A stretch of DNA of 64,000 nucleotides. Source: Mesaphorura yosii. Lineage: Eukaryota; Arthropoda; Collembola; Poduromorpha; Tullbergiidae. Where the stretch lies: contig WIXG01000042.1 of NCBI GenBank assembly GCA_009869945.1, positions 1 to 64,000 of the forward strand. Direction: 5' to 3'. Shown here piece after piece: positions 1 to 10,438 of the stretch (its first letter is position 1; every line of letters begins with the position of its first letter). A program made the position numbers and the translations under genes. Below the pieces are notes generated by a model, which made no database searches, had not been told where the DNA came from, and saw only the letters and a program-made list of their open reading frames with translations.

Positions 1-204
1 TGTCGTGCAATAAAGTCAGTCTTTGTCCATCCGCAATTATCATCCGTGTCAGTGTCTTCGCCCATCATTTGATTCGTCATTTGTCCATCGCCAGTCGTCA
101 TTCGTAAGTCCGTTCCAAGTCAGATCCGCGTGCATTCATTGTCTTAAGTCCACGCGCATCACAGCAGAGCACAGCGCTCGCCTCACGTTATAACTACAAC
201 GAAT
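1..204. other. window edge, possible start of a minus-strand gene
   Basis: No gene can be assigned with confidence. On the minus strand an ATG at 101..99 opens a frame that runs off the left edge of the window (about 33 codons, rich in D, T and N). It has no recognisable domain and could be chance. The plus strand shows short imperfect repeats of a gtcattygt-type motif. The lipase gene ends at 205. Confidence 0.2.
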
Positions 205-1632
205 TTAAAATTCAGAGTCCTCAATCAAATCCAGGTAATAGTCTCCTCGAGCGCTAGAAGAGTAAAGTTTAAAACAGATAACGGTTAGAAATCACCAAAT
301 CATCGTTGCATTTTCGTTTTCTGGATGACAAATTACCTCTCAAGGCACTGCTCGCCAAATGGGATTTGCAACTCCTTCGGGCAATCTGAAGTCAGCATTT
401 CGTCGGCACAGGCTGTGATGGTTGGATAATAAATTGACATTGCGTAGTACTTCCCTGCCTTGTTGTGACTACAAAAGTCTGCAACGTAACAGGTAACATT
501 GCAAGGTTAAATTCGTGACATCTTATATGGTATCGGTTGGTTACCTGATTGACCTTCGCATCCAGGTTGCACTCTGAGTCCACGATTCACGTAGAAATCA
601 ACGTGACCCAGCGGCCCTGCGTAGCCGTAGCCGCCTGAACATGAAAATTGAGGTTAGATTCAAGATGGGAAAGAATTCTTCATAGCCATTAATAAAACGA
701 GCCGAGCTAGCACCTTGATCGGTGTGTATAACGTCAACAAAGTGTGCATCAGTTGGATCTAGGCGTGCCTCCGGTGGTTGATCTTGCAGGAGAGGACCGG
801 CAGGATCTGTGCCTGTTTATTCAAACGTATTCAAGCTTACTTTAAGATTAAACTCTACTAAACTGTTCCCAAACCTGTGATGTGCCTGATTAACGTTCCC
901 GTAACCTTCTTAAAATCTGCACCAGCGCCCCCTGCAATGTATTTCGGACTATTTAATTAATTTCTAAGTTGAAGGTGAGTGCCTGAAATTACCTGAGACA
1001 TGTGCTCCCAAACTTTGCCCGATAATGTGCACTTGGTCGGGCCCACTTAATTTCCCGTTTTTTATTAGGAATTGTATGAAGTCCGATACTCGCTTTGACA
1101 CGATTGGAATTGTTCTTTTCACTACGTACTGATAGTCAGCGTTGTTGGTGTCCGCAATGCGTGGAGCCGAAAGTTGACCCCAATCCACGGCTACCACGTT
1201 TGTCTTGTGTGACGCGAATCCAGAGCTCACGTATGCTATAGGAGGAAAGCACGAATTTGACAAATGAGTCCCAAAATAATTTGAAAGCATGGGTATCGCA
1301 CCTTTAACCAGATCCTGAGGGAAGTCGGTGAGTATATCTTGTGTGAAACCGTGAATCAGCAAAGTAATCGGCAAATCTGGGTCATACCGTGAGTTCTCAA
1401 TACACGCGAGGTCTCCATGAGTCAGAATATCAAACTCATCGTTCCCTGGTTGTGTTGATGTGTCGGGATAAAGGTAGAAAATTACGTTGTCTGGATTTAT
1501 GGAAATGTAGTCCACGAAGGGGTATTGTTGTCGACCGCCTCCAACTGTAACCAAAGGTGTTTGGTGGGAAAGGTGCACACTTCCAATAAATATTAAGAGA
1601 GGCACGCCAAATAGTGCGTATGTCCCGGCCAT
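205..1632 (-). CDS. secreted pancreatic-lipase-family lipase/phospholipase
   Basis: Six exons on the minus strand: 993-1632, 875-931, 714-812, 545-634, 337-478 and 205-253. All have GT-AG borders and matching phases, giving 358 residues. The start at 1632 is the first ATG and is followed by a hydrophobic signal peptide; the open frame above it has only a GTG. The nucleophile elbow GQSLGAHVSG puts Ser207 in place, TDPAGP supplies Asp235 and CSHNK supplies His300, so the alpha/beta-hydrolase triad is complete. GHVDFY is the usual family motif. The last exon supplies a GDYYLD-type C-terminus typical of arthropod members. There is no C-terminal PLAT domain, as is usual for short arthropod neutral lipases and PLA1-like enzymes. 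It should hydrolyse ester bonds of neutral lipids or phospholipids outside the cell, probably in the gut. Which lipid cannot be told. Confidence 0.88.
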
Positions 1633-2911
1633 CTTGAATAACGCAGAGGCAATGATTGGAATCACGCCCTACGCTCCATATTAATTAGGCCATACTTCAC
1701 TGATTTATAACCGAGCAACCAAAGATACTGATGATAGACAAGTAACTAGACCGTATTCCACTGATTGTGGAGCCACCCGTCCAGCAAATCCGAAGTTTTA
1801 ATCGTCATTGTGTTGCGGTTTGTGTGGTTAAATCGTGGTATTGAGTAGGGACTGCATTTGTATGATGTACGCGTTCGCAGTTTATTCGCTCATTGTATGC
1901 CACGGCCACAATCTTGGCCTTAATCGCTCCAGATCGCCTTGTTAGTCAGGCAGGCTGCAATAAAACAAAACAACGCAGTTGTGTAAACTGGCAAGACGCT
2001 GCTACACGTCCGCCCGCTTCACACTTCCGTGATTCTTGTTTATCACAGTTTGGTTACGTCTCAGTACTGTTTAAAACTTTATTCGGTAATTGGGTGCTAA
2101 CTGACTCTACGTAAACTGGAACTAGTTAAAACTAAAACCCATCAGAAGTCTAGCGCTGGAGCATGACCTAAGTCGTTGCAAGAATAAATATCGCCAGTTG
2201 AAAGATCGTGCGAACAATATCGCAAATCAGAAAGATCGCGTATGAAAAATTATCGAAATGTAGATTTATAGGTTAAAAATAAGATGTAAGTAGGAAAGAT
2301 CGCGTAACCGAAATGTGGAATTTCGGTGCGATGTAAATACGGAAATGAGTGAACTGAATGACGTTTGGTTAGGTTGAAGTTATTTTTGTCAGGTTAGTTG
2401 GAACTGCGAAGAATACAAAATTCTTGCTGGACGGCTGCACAAGAGTTTGGCGAGGGTCAAATTTCAAAGTTTGCACGTCAGGTCAATTGTTGATGTTAAC
2501 AAACGTTGTGACCACGAGTTTCAAAAGCGCTCCTAAAATATTTCCGGGACTTTGGACCATGTCGATATTTTTTCTTTCGATATTATTGAGAGGTTATCTA
2601 TTTCTTGTTCTATATTTCTACGCTCTCGATCTTTTTACACCACAATATTAAATTGGCGATCTTTTTACATACCCCTCTTTTCTCTGTCGATCTTTATTCA
2701 TGGAATCCTGGAAGTAAAACAGTCCCATGTTGCAGAGGAATTTTAAGATTATAAAAATCCACCCGTCCAAGAATTGTCAATTTTGTGCTACTTTTGTCCA
2801 TTCTAACTTTTCTTTCAGTAAATCTATTGCAGTTTATAAAACTAACATTGAACTATATTTCAATTTCAATATCCATAATCGTTCGTAATGTAACAGCCCA
2901 GCAATCGTTGT
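1633..2911. other. intergenic region with gaaagatcg-type repeats
   Basis: No convincing gene. AT-rich sequence with several copies of gaaagatcgcgta-like words (about 2202, 2231, 2297) and, further on, the complementary form cgatcttttt (about 2628, 2658, 2687). It contains the lipase promoter side and the 3' flank of the first receptor gene. Confidence 0.5.
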
Positions 2912-4564
2912 TTAAGACGCTTGCAAGAGAAACACGACATAAGTGGTGATAATACTGAAGGCATATAGCAGAGTAAGCCGAGAAAAGTAGAAGAATCCAC
3001 CCGCAGAAATGTAGACCGGGTTTGACTGTGCTCGTATCAAATGCATGAACAGCAGTTCCGACGACTCTGTGCTTCTAGCCGTTGATGGTGTGCCAGACTT
3101 GACCTTCATAACCGCATTAATCACTTCCGCGTCGAATTGCTTCGATGATTGATGCGTGGTTCCAAGCGATACCAACAAGAAAAGAAGCCGTAAAAAGAGA
3201 ACTAAGAATCCAATGCAGTCGAACAGACCCGTGAAATTCTGAGGGCCATCATGGAATAAAGGCATTGCTGAATTGGTGAAATTTTTGCCAGCAGTATTGT
3301 CCGCTGTAAAATTGCCAATCTTTTCTGCGATAATGATCCCTGCAGTCGTCAACACATTTTGTGATGTGTTCATTGACATGATTCGTATCTGAATGAAACA
3401 GAGCAGGCAGAACTTGACGATCAACCAGGCCGTGTTTAAGGCCAGCAGTGTTCCGAAAAGAGAGTTTATCAGCGCCAGTTTCTCCACGCAATGGTGAAAG
3501 AGAATGAGGGATCCGTTAATAGTTTGCATGCCAAGTCGAACCTTTTCTTTTCCCTCATCGAATCTGTTGTCCAGTCGAGATTTGCGTTCAACACCCATAC
3601 TTCCCAGGTCGCTGAATATTGTTTGATACTTTGTAGATCCTGTACCCGAATTGTCAGAGTAGAACGGCAGAATCTTGCCAACTTGCAGTTCAGCATCGTC
3701 TTCCTCGTGCTTCAGCGGTTTAACAACAGCTTGAACATGCGGATCAAATGCATTCTTTCCGTAGATCGTGTCAATTTCATTGCTCAATTGTCGTCGAATG
3801 TTGTCGATGATCTTGGCCATGCTGAGTGCAAAGATAGTGCAGAATACTTCCACAAGTGAAAAGGCTGAATGGACCAGAAACACGATGTAGATCTGAAAGC
3901 AGCTGTTGGCGATAAGCAGCCATTCCGCAGGGGTTTCACCGGTCTTAATTTCGTTATTCGAATAGAAATATCGAATGAAGTAAAGGCGATGGAAGGGATT
4001 GTGAAATATTTTGTAGGCGTTACTTGCCGATACCAGCAATTCAAACAGAAAGTAGAAGCCATAATAGGTCCAAACTCCGACTTTTGCTCTTCGTTTCGTG
4101 TTTCGGCTGACAAACCCTTCCAATTTTTTGGCCAGTTCCCCGTTTTTCAAGCAGAAGTTTGTGACTTCGTGACGCTTGGCCAGAGTGACGCAGACATAAC
4201 AAAGGGCGATGATTGTGGAACTCAGCCACATCGCCATATGTGACAAATAGACAAGAGATTCTCCATCTTTTATCGCAAGCCAACACTGGTAGACCAAGTA
4301 CAGTGAATATGCTCCAAGAACCAGAAGAGAAATCAGGGTTCTGACGAAAGTCAAAGTCCATTTGCGAAAAACTAAAACGGAACCATGAATCTCCCACGGG
4401 CTGATGCCAATAAATTGATTGACGAGCAAGACTGGCCTGAGAATATCAACGATATTCACTTTGGATTGTTTCGGATGATGAACTTCGTCGTCCGTCACTT
4501 TCGGCGGTCTCCAGAACGCCATTTCCAGATTCACAGGAACTAGAAGCGACGACCGTAAGACCAT
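2912..4564 (-). CDS. gustatory-receptor-like 7TM chemoreceptor 1
   Basis: A single open frame of 550 codons starting at ATG 4564. The protein is polytopic, with hydrophobic segments at roughly residues 75-95, 108-128, 170-190, 225-250, 370-395, 455-475 and 525-547. A long hydrophilic loop with NxS/T sites lies between the later segments. The C-terminus TTYVVFLLQAS resembles the gustatory receptor signature TYhhhhhQF, with the last F replaced. It is one of three tandem paralogues on this strand: the FIG(I/V)CPW block near the N-terminus and the FSIITTYV block at the C-terminus are shared. Proteins of this family sit in the dendrite membrane of chemosensory neurons with an inverted topology and act as ligand-gated channels. 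The ligand is unknown. Being intronless is unusual for insect Grs. Confidence 0.85.
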   Translation of the reverse strand: MVLRSSLLVPVNLEMAFWRPPKVTDDEVHHPKQSKVNIVDILRPVLLVNQFIGISPWEIHGSVLVFRKWTLTFVRTLISLLVLGAYSLYLVYQCWLAIKDGESLVYLSHMAMWLSSTIIALCYVCVTLAKRHEVTNFCLKNGELAKKLEGFVSRNTKRRAKVGVWTYYGFYFLFELLVSASNAYKIFHNPFHRLYFIRYFYSNNEIKTGETPAEWLLIANSCFQIYIVFLVHSAFSLVEVFCTIFALSMAKIIDNIRRQLSNEIDTIYGKNAFDPHVQAVVKPLKHEEDDAELQVGKILPFYSDNSGTGSTKYQTIFSDLGSMGVERKSRLDNRFDEGKEKVRLGMQTINGSLILFHHCVEKLALINSLFGTLLALNTAWLIVKFCLLCFIQIRIMSMNTSQNVLTTAGIIIAEKIGNFTADNTAGKNFTNSAMPLFHDGPQNFTGLFDCIGFLVLFLRLLFLLVSLGTTHQSSKQFDAEVINAVMKVKSGTPSTARSTESSELLFMHLIRAQSNPVYISAGGFFYFSRLTLLYAFSIITTYVVFLLQAS

Positions 4565-5186
4565 GTCTGATTAATTTCCGGTGAAAAATAGGAGGATTTA
4601 TTTGGAAGGGCATGCAATAATTTAATAGTGGCTATAATTTCTTAACCATCATAATAGTGATTATACGAGGGGCTCGTAAGTCACGAGCTCACGAGGCGCA
4701 GATACAATTTGCAAAAATGAACCCAAAAGACTCGTGGTCATTTAATTCGAAATTACTTTGAGGCATCGCCCATGCCATAAATTTAATTGCATTCAGTCTG
4801 TGCATGCAAAGCTATTAAAACTGAGCGACCATATTTCATTCAAGGAGCTAATCACTGGACACGCCACTCGTTTGATCGCTTGTTTTGTTCACCTGCTGAC
4901 AGTTATATGAGGACAATCCCTAGATAATGACAAAGACTACATCATTTATTGGAATAAAGTGATTCTAGTTGGACAATTAACTGAAAGTGGAGTAGAATTC
5001 GTACGTCACAACTTGCAATAAACAATTTTGACACAAAATTCTATAGAAAATGACAAAACCACTTATCAGCTTTGTTGAAACAAGAGCAAAATAGCACAAC
5101 AAATTATTACTTGCATAAAAGAAAACAATATAATGAAGGTAAACTCACAATAAAGGTGAAGTACTAATTGATAATCAATTGGACAC
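4565..5186. other. intergenic spacer between receptor genes
   Basis: AT-rich, with no gene seen. It holds the 5' flank of receptor 1 and the 3' flank of receptor 2. Confidence 0.6.
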
Positions 5187-6677
5187 TTAAGAAGCTTGTA
5201 ACAGGAAAACTACGTAGGTGGTAATGATACTGAAGGCGTAAAGAATTGTGGTCCTGGAGAAACAGAAAAATCCGCCAGCGGAATAGCATACCGGATTTGT
5301 CTGTGCCCCCACCAGATATATAAAAACCAGTTCGGATGACTCAATGCTTTCGACGGCCGACTGTGACTTCGACTTGACTTTCATTACCGCGTCGGTGATT
5401 TCATTATTAAATTGCCTTGACGCTTCATGCGTGGTGGAAAGAGATACGAGCACGAATACCAGGCGAAAAAGGGTCACCAGGAGTGCGACCTCAGTTCTTG
5501 TAACGGTTACATCGGTGTAAGTCAGGTGCTCATTTTGTAGAGGTAACAGGTTGGTGAAGTTTCCGCCGTCCCCTGTTCCAAGATTTTGTGATGTCATCGT
5601 TGTTAGATTTCGTATCTGGATGAACAGCATCAAACAAGTTTTGATGATAAGCCAAGCCGTGTTTAGTGCCAGCAAGGTCCCAAACAGTGAATTGACCAGG
5701 AACTGCTTTTCTGCGCAAGGTTGAAACAAAATGATTGCCTTGTTTATGGCTTGCATTCCAGCTCCTGCCTCTTTGTCAATTCTTCCGCTTTCGAGTTTGG
5801 GTTCCAATACACTTGAATAACTCGTACGTTTGCTCGAACTATCATCCATGTCTATTTTGACGAATCCCTTCAAATCCTGTCGTTCACACTTGAAAAGGTC
5901 GTACATTGTTGCGTTCAAATTCTTTCGAATCGTGTCAATGATGTTGGCCAATCTTATTCCCAGGGTTGTGCTGATTACTTCGACCAGAGCAAACGAAGAG
6001 TACAAAATCAGAATTATGTAAGATTGAATCAAGCCGTTGATGATGCAGAGCCACTGTGAAGGAGGTTTCCCAGCCAGGATGTGCGACGCTGGGTAGAAAT
6101 GTCGGATAAAATATAGCCGATTGTACGGATCCTGAGGTATTTTGTGGAAGACCACGGCCACGCTGATGAATTCGCATAGTAAATAGACGCTGAAGTAAAG
6201 CCAAACCCGATTCCTTGTTCGCAATGAATGATCCTCCGGAACAACTTCCTTCAAGGCTTGGTAGTATTCTGCACTCTTCTGGCAAAAGTGAGTGAACTCG
6301 TGCCTCTTCGCCAAAGTGACACCAACGAAACAAATCGCGATGCCAGTGGAACTCATCCAGCAGCCAAAATACGCCAGTTGCACGAGTGATTCACCGTCAC
6401 AAATTGCAAGCCGACATTGGTGCAGTAAATACACCACGTAAGCAGTTAGGACGAGAAGAGAGAAAACAGTTCTGAAGAAATTCAGCGATGTCTTGCGAAA
6501 AACCAGTAGTTGTCCTTCAATGTCCCATGGACAAACTCCGATGAACTGAATAACACGCACAATGGGTTTGAGAACGTCTACCAGACACATATTGATCGGA
6601 ACAGCACCTTTTGAAACGTCTTCCTCTCGCTCGTCCCCGAAAATTCGCAAAATTCTCAACCAGGACATTTTAGGCAT
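5187..6677 (-). CDS. gustatory-receptor-like 7TM chemoreceptor 2
   Basis: A single-exon gene of 496 codons with ATG at 6677. A second in-frame ATG four codons in could also be used. It is clearly paralogous to the receptors on either side: RFIGVCPW-type N-terminal block, TLAKRHEFTHFC after the third hydrophobic segment, SLFGTLLALNTAWLI, and the C-terminal FSIITTYVVFLLQAS. Seven hydrophobic segments can be traced. The hydrophilic stretch around residues 265-310 is shorter than in receptor 1. The family role is a chemosensory ligand-gated cation channel in the plasma membrane. The ligand cannot be inferred. No lesions are seen, so it is probably functional. Confidence 0.85.
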   Translation of the reverse strand: MPKMSWLRILRIFGDEREEDVSKGAVPINMCLVDVLKPIVRVIQFIGVCPWDIEGQLLVFRKTSLNFFRTVFSLLVLTAYVVYLLHQCRLAICDGESLVQLAYFGCWMSSTGIAICFVGVTLAKRHEFTHFCQKSAEYYQALKEVVPEDHSLRTRNRVWLYFSVYLLCEFISVAVVFHKIPQDPYNRLYFIRHFYPASHILAGKPPSQWLCIINGLIQSYIILILYSSFALVEVISTTLGIRLANIIDTIRKNLNATMYDLFKCERQDLKGFVKIDMDDSSSKRTSYSSVLEPKLESGRIDKEAGAGMQAINKAIILFQPCAEKQFLVNSLFGTLLALNTAWLIIKTCLMLFIQIRNLTTMTSQNLGTGDGGNFTNLLPLQNEHLTYTDVTVTRTEVALLVTLFRLVFVLVSLSTTHEASRQFNNEITDAVMKVKSKSQSAVESIESSELVFIYLVGAQTNPVCYSAGGFFCFSRTTILYAFSIITTYVVFLLQAS

Positions 6678-7309
6678 GTGGAGAAACGGAAATGAAGAGC
6701 TTCCAAACGGGTCTCAAGTGTCAACTGGCAAATGAGGCTTGGTATTCGCAAATAATATCTATTAAGAACAAATTGGATGTGCCCATAAGGAGGGAATTTC
6801 CTGATCATGATTAATTTGAAGTAATTTTCCATTGTGTAAAGCGTAGTAGAATCACTACGTAATCTAGTAAAAGGGATAATAACATTCCAAAATGAGATAA
6901 TCAACGTAATGAAGTAGACGTTCTCATGTTGGGGCGGAGGTCACGAGAAGTAACTGCACCAATTTATGAAATTGACATGAAACTCGGCCACGAATGAACT
7001 TTCCCATGCAGGAAATTGAAATTCGTTTTATTGTTTCATTATTGAACGCAGATATTATGCTAATACAATTTATTGTGGTAAGGTATTTTCTTGCAACGTA
7101 ATTAATTAGTTTAGACAAGGTCCAACCAAGGTTGGGAAACGGAAACCTTATAGGGTTTTCACTTCGGTTTTTCGGAGTCGAATCAGGGCAAGATATACAG
7201 TGCCGTACTATTTCTAGTGCCGTCTGGCACTAGAAATTTTCACCAACTACATCTTCGAATAATAACGAAGCTAGTAACTAACATACCGCAGGTCTTTCTT
7301 ACATTTGAA
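6678..7309. other. intergenic spacer with a perfect hairpin
   Basis: No gene seen. It contains a 12-bp perfect inverted repeat with a 4-nt loop at 7210-7237, listed separately. Confidence 0.6.
7210..7237. repeat. 12-bp perfect inverted repeat (hairpin)
   Basis: The left arm atttctagtgcc (7210-7221) and right arm ggcactagaaat (7226-7237) are exact reverse complements around the loop gtct. It sits 73 nt beyond the stop of receptor 3 and 533 nt upstream of the receptor 2 start. It could be a 3'-end structure, a protein-binding palindrome or a transposon remnant. Confidence 0.8.
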
Positions 7310-8815
7310 CTAAGCTTGTTGGAGCAAGAAAATGACGTAAGTCGTAATTATACTAAACACATAAAGCAAAGTACGCCTGTCAAACACAAAATATCCCGCA
7401 GCGGAGAAACAGACGGAGCTCGACTGATTCCGAATTAAATGCAGCAAAATGAGCTCCAGCTCGAGACCAGACGCTTTGTGCTTCGCTGCACCAATTTTCA
7501 TGACCGAATCCACGATTTCGTTGTCGAAGGACTTTGATGCCTCGCTTACATTTCCCAGTGAGATGAGCAGCATCACAAGGCGTGTGATCATTATCACGAA
7601 ATGCGCTATGTGTGCCGTCATTTGGCAAAAGGCTTCGAGTACTGCGTCCGAAGGATCTGTGCTTACGCCTGCTGTTTCATTGTCACAATCCAGTACTTCC
7701 ACTCCTGTCTTCACGTACGATTCCGCGATTCCGTCCGCTGAATACCTGATCTGTAGAAATACGAGCAGACACGAGTGCACCACCAACCAGCCGATATCCA
7801 GGATTATCATTGAACCGAAGAGAGAGTTGACCAACCGCATCTTTTGTGTGCAGAAGTGGAATTTTTCGATCGCCGAATGAATGCAGTTCACGGCCTGCTC
7901 AGCAATCTCCGATTCACCCTTGCAATCGGTTTCCGTCCTTATCTCACTCCTGGAAAAAGAACAGTGTCGTTCAACGTCTGCTTCAGCGGTGGAGTTTAGC
8001 TGATTGGTGAGAGTCTCCGACTTGACTCGCACCAAGTACTCAGCCAACTCTTGTCGTCGACCGCCACTGCATTTGTGTGCGAGTGTGAAATTGTTGTTCT
8101 TGCAAACTTCATCGATTGATGACTGCAGGTCCAAGGTTATTTTCTCGATCAAGTTGACGATTGCACGAGAAAGAGAGGCGCATACCACTTCGGCTAACCC
8201 AAACGCGCAATTGGTGATTATGACGATGTAGACCATGAAGATGCAGTTCAGAACGATCAGAAACTGAAGGCTGAACCAACCTTCAGATTTTGGTGACCAG
8301 AAGTGTCTCACAAAGTAGACAGGCTGCATTGGATTCCGACTGACGAAGTATGCAATTACTGTGGAGTTAATGACCACAAGGAAAAGGTAGAATGCGTAGT
8401 AACTCCATGCATTCCTCACCACGTTGTTGTAGTCGACGATTCCATGCAACTTGCGATGAATTTCGTTGCATCGGATGAAATAGCTCGTGAACTCGTGCCG
8501 TTTTACAAGTGTGGATATGATGACTGAGATTGCAATCAGCGTTGTGCTGGCCCAAGCACCAATTATGATGAGCTGGACAAAAGCCTCGTTCTTTTGGATG
8601 GTCTCGCAAAACTGAGAGACCAAGTACAGAAAGTACAGCGTAAGAACTGTCAGTGTGAAAAGCGTCTTGACAAAATGCAGCGATGTTTTTCTGAACACTA
8701 AAATATCGCCTTGAATGTCATGTGGACACACGCCGACAAATTGGTTAACCAGCACGATTGGTTTGATTAAGTTCAGGATTGGAGGCACTACGTCGTCGTC
8801 TGATTGATTATCCAT
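7310..8815 (-). CDS. gustatory-receptor-like 7TM chemoreceptor 3
   Basis: A single-exon gene. The open frame extends upstream to 8842 but only with a GTG; the first ATG is at 8815, giving 501 residues. It shares the FVGVCPHD N-terminal block, LVKRHEFTSYF, SLFGSMIILDIGWLV and the C-terminal FSIITTYVIFLLQQA with receptors 1 and 2, so it is the third tandem copy and the most diverged. A long charged loop (about residues 255-305) separates the fourth and fifth hydrophobic segments. Expected role: chemosensory receptor channel in sensory neurons. The ligand is unknown. No frameshift or internal stop is seen. Confidence 0.85.
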   Translation of the reverse strand: MDNQSDDDVVPPILNLIKPIVLVNQFVGVCPHDIQGDILVFRKTSLHFVKTLFTLTVLTLYFLYLVSQFCETIQKNEAFVQLIIIGAWASTTLIAISVIISTLVKRHEFTSYFIRCNEIHRKLHGIVDYNNVVRNAWSYYAFYLFLVVINSTVIAYFVSRNPMQPVYFVRHFWSPKSEGWFSLQFLIVLNCIFMVYIVIITNCAFGLAEVVCASLSRAIVNLIEKITLDLQSSIDEVCKNNNFTLAHKCSGGRRQELAEYLVRVKSETLTNQLNSTAEADVERHCSFSRSEIRTETDCKGESEIAEQAVNCIHSAIEKFHFCTQKMRLVNSLFGSMIILDIGWLVVHSCLLVFLQIRYSADGIAESYVKTGVEVLDCDNETAGVSTDPSDAVLEAFCQMTAHIAHFVIMITRLVMLLISLGNVSEASKSFDNEIVDSVMKIGAAKHKASGLELELILLHLIRNQSSSVCFSAAGYFVFDRRTLLYVFSIITTYVIFLLQQA

Positions 8816-9136
8816 TTTAGAAATGAACTTGACAAGACTCACACGAGGAACCGACTTGCAAGACAGGCAGAGTCTGAAACAGCACTGACCTCAGTTAATT
8901 AGTGTATTATCTTTTTAATATCGTAAAAGTAGATCATAACTATCCAGAGAAAAGTAGTTCGTGTCGATGGCAAATCCGCATTTCCTTTATTGAACGACTT
9001 TTATAACGTTAATTAATAGCCTTATCAGACTTTAATATCCGCCCAACAATTCCCCAGTGGTCGCTCGTAAACTTTCGTGGTCTTCCGTTTTTGTTCATAA
9101 CACGCTCAAGTCTGCCATGCTCGTGGTCAAGCTACG
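8816..9136. other. intergenic spacer
   Basis: Nothing recognisable. It lies between receptor 3 and the 3' end of the next minus-strand gene. Confidence 0.6.
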
Positions 9137-9992
9137 CTAATAGAATTTGGATTTCCTCCGAGCACGTTCTGGTAATAACCGAGTGACTGTCTTCACAAGC
9201 AACGTCATTACGGATTTGGAACAATCTTTGTACATGTTCTCACACAAGTGGTGGTGGTCAGGTTGTAATCCAATTATCACGGCTTTCTTGTAATCGGGCG
9301 GAATGTCCCACAGGTTCTTACTATCGATTAAAGTAATAAACTTCTATTACGTGACTTCATTAGTAAGTGGACAGCAATTTCTGATTTTCCAAGCCCTACC
9401 TGAATACTTTGTAGAGTCTGCTCATCAACGGCGGCGCGTATCGGAGACTTCCATGTGCGTAGCAAATCAGTAATAAACTGCACGCACGATCGTCCACGAT
9501 ATTTTCTTCGCCTGGAAATAATCGAAACATACTCGCTGCAAAAGTTGGATAATTCCCTCTCTCAGGTTCGATGTCGACTCCAATTTGATCGGGATTCATG
9601 TTCAGACTTCTCGGTTGCATTCGAAGAAGTTCAATCTTGCCTATCTTGCTAGCTCCAGGATTCAAGGTCAGAATTGACTCGAATGCAAACTCTCCATGCC
9701 TCCGTACAGCTGTATTGTTCTGACCACCAAGGACATATTTCCTCGACGGTACTCCGAAAAAGTAGCCAAATGGAGATGTAATAACCCCGAAAAACAGTAT
9801 GATGCCAAGTCCCACAGTGAGTATGAAGGAGGTGACACCGGCGATTGGTCGAATGAAGATATTGGCAATGTCGTATGGGATGCCAAAATGGAGTCCAGTG
9901 TTTAGTGGCTCCACAAATTGGCTTTTGCCGTTAACAATCGTAAAAAAGTTGGTTGAACTTAACAGTAAAGTTGAGAAAGCGAAGAGCAGCAT
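9137..9992 (-). CDS. uncharacterised secreted or membrane protein
   Basis: Two exons (9400-9992 and 9137-9320) joined in phase give 258 residues. The ATG at 9992 begins a strong signal peptide. The frame stays open upstream only to a TTG, and a pyrimidine tract ending in CAG just before the ATG suggests a non-coding 5' exon. A second hydrophobic stretch at about residues 48-85 looks like a membrane segment followed by a glycine-rich turn. The C-terminal half has paired cysteines (ACSLLLIC, HHHLCENMYKDC) and ends in basic residues (RARRKSKFY). I do not recognise the family. The layout resembles several small arthropod secreted proteins with a C-terminal cysteine motif, such as the DM4/DM12 group, but the match is too weak to name. 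Confidence 0.7.
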
Positions 9993-10438
9993 CTCAGTCC
10001 TGCGAAAGAGCCACTCTTTGTGAAAAAAGAACTGCAAAGATTAACTGAAGATGAAGTGAAGGAGAAGATTCTACTAATGAAACGAGCAGCAAGTGTATTT
10101 TTGGAACAGCGATTAGGAAAAGGTCAAAATACTCATGTTTTGATGGACGGCTTGATGGAAGGACGCCCTCGATATTAGTATGTGAGAACCACAGTTTTCC
10201 AGTTATTGGAAGAAATACTGGTCATTTTGGGAATTCGACCCTATGCTATGTAGCCAAATAGCTCTCTGCTCAGTAAGGCCAGCGCCAGCGTTTTATTGTA
10301 CGATTCTGTGAATGCATATTTTAATGCTGAATTTCATAGTTTAAATAATTTAGATTTGAATTGTGAGGCTGTCGAATATAAATTCAAATAATTTCCGTTA
10401 ATCGTCAACGCGTTCCTTGAAAAATGTGATTCCGGTGA
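9993..10438. other. intergenic spacer
   Basis: AT-rich, with no gene seen. It may hold a 5' non-coding exon of the gene ending at 9992. Confidence 0.5.

Noticed and set aside
3491-4397. Several open frames of 110-125 codons inside receptor 1
   Set aside because: They are antisense or shifted shadows of a long, clearly membrane-protein coding frame.
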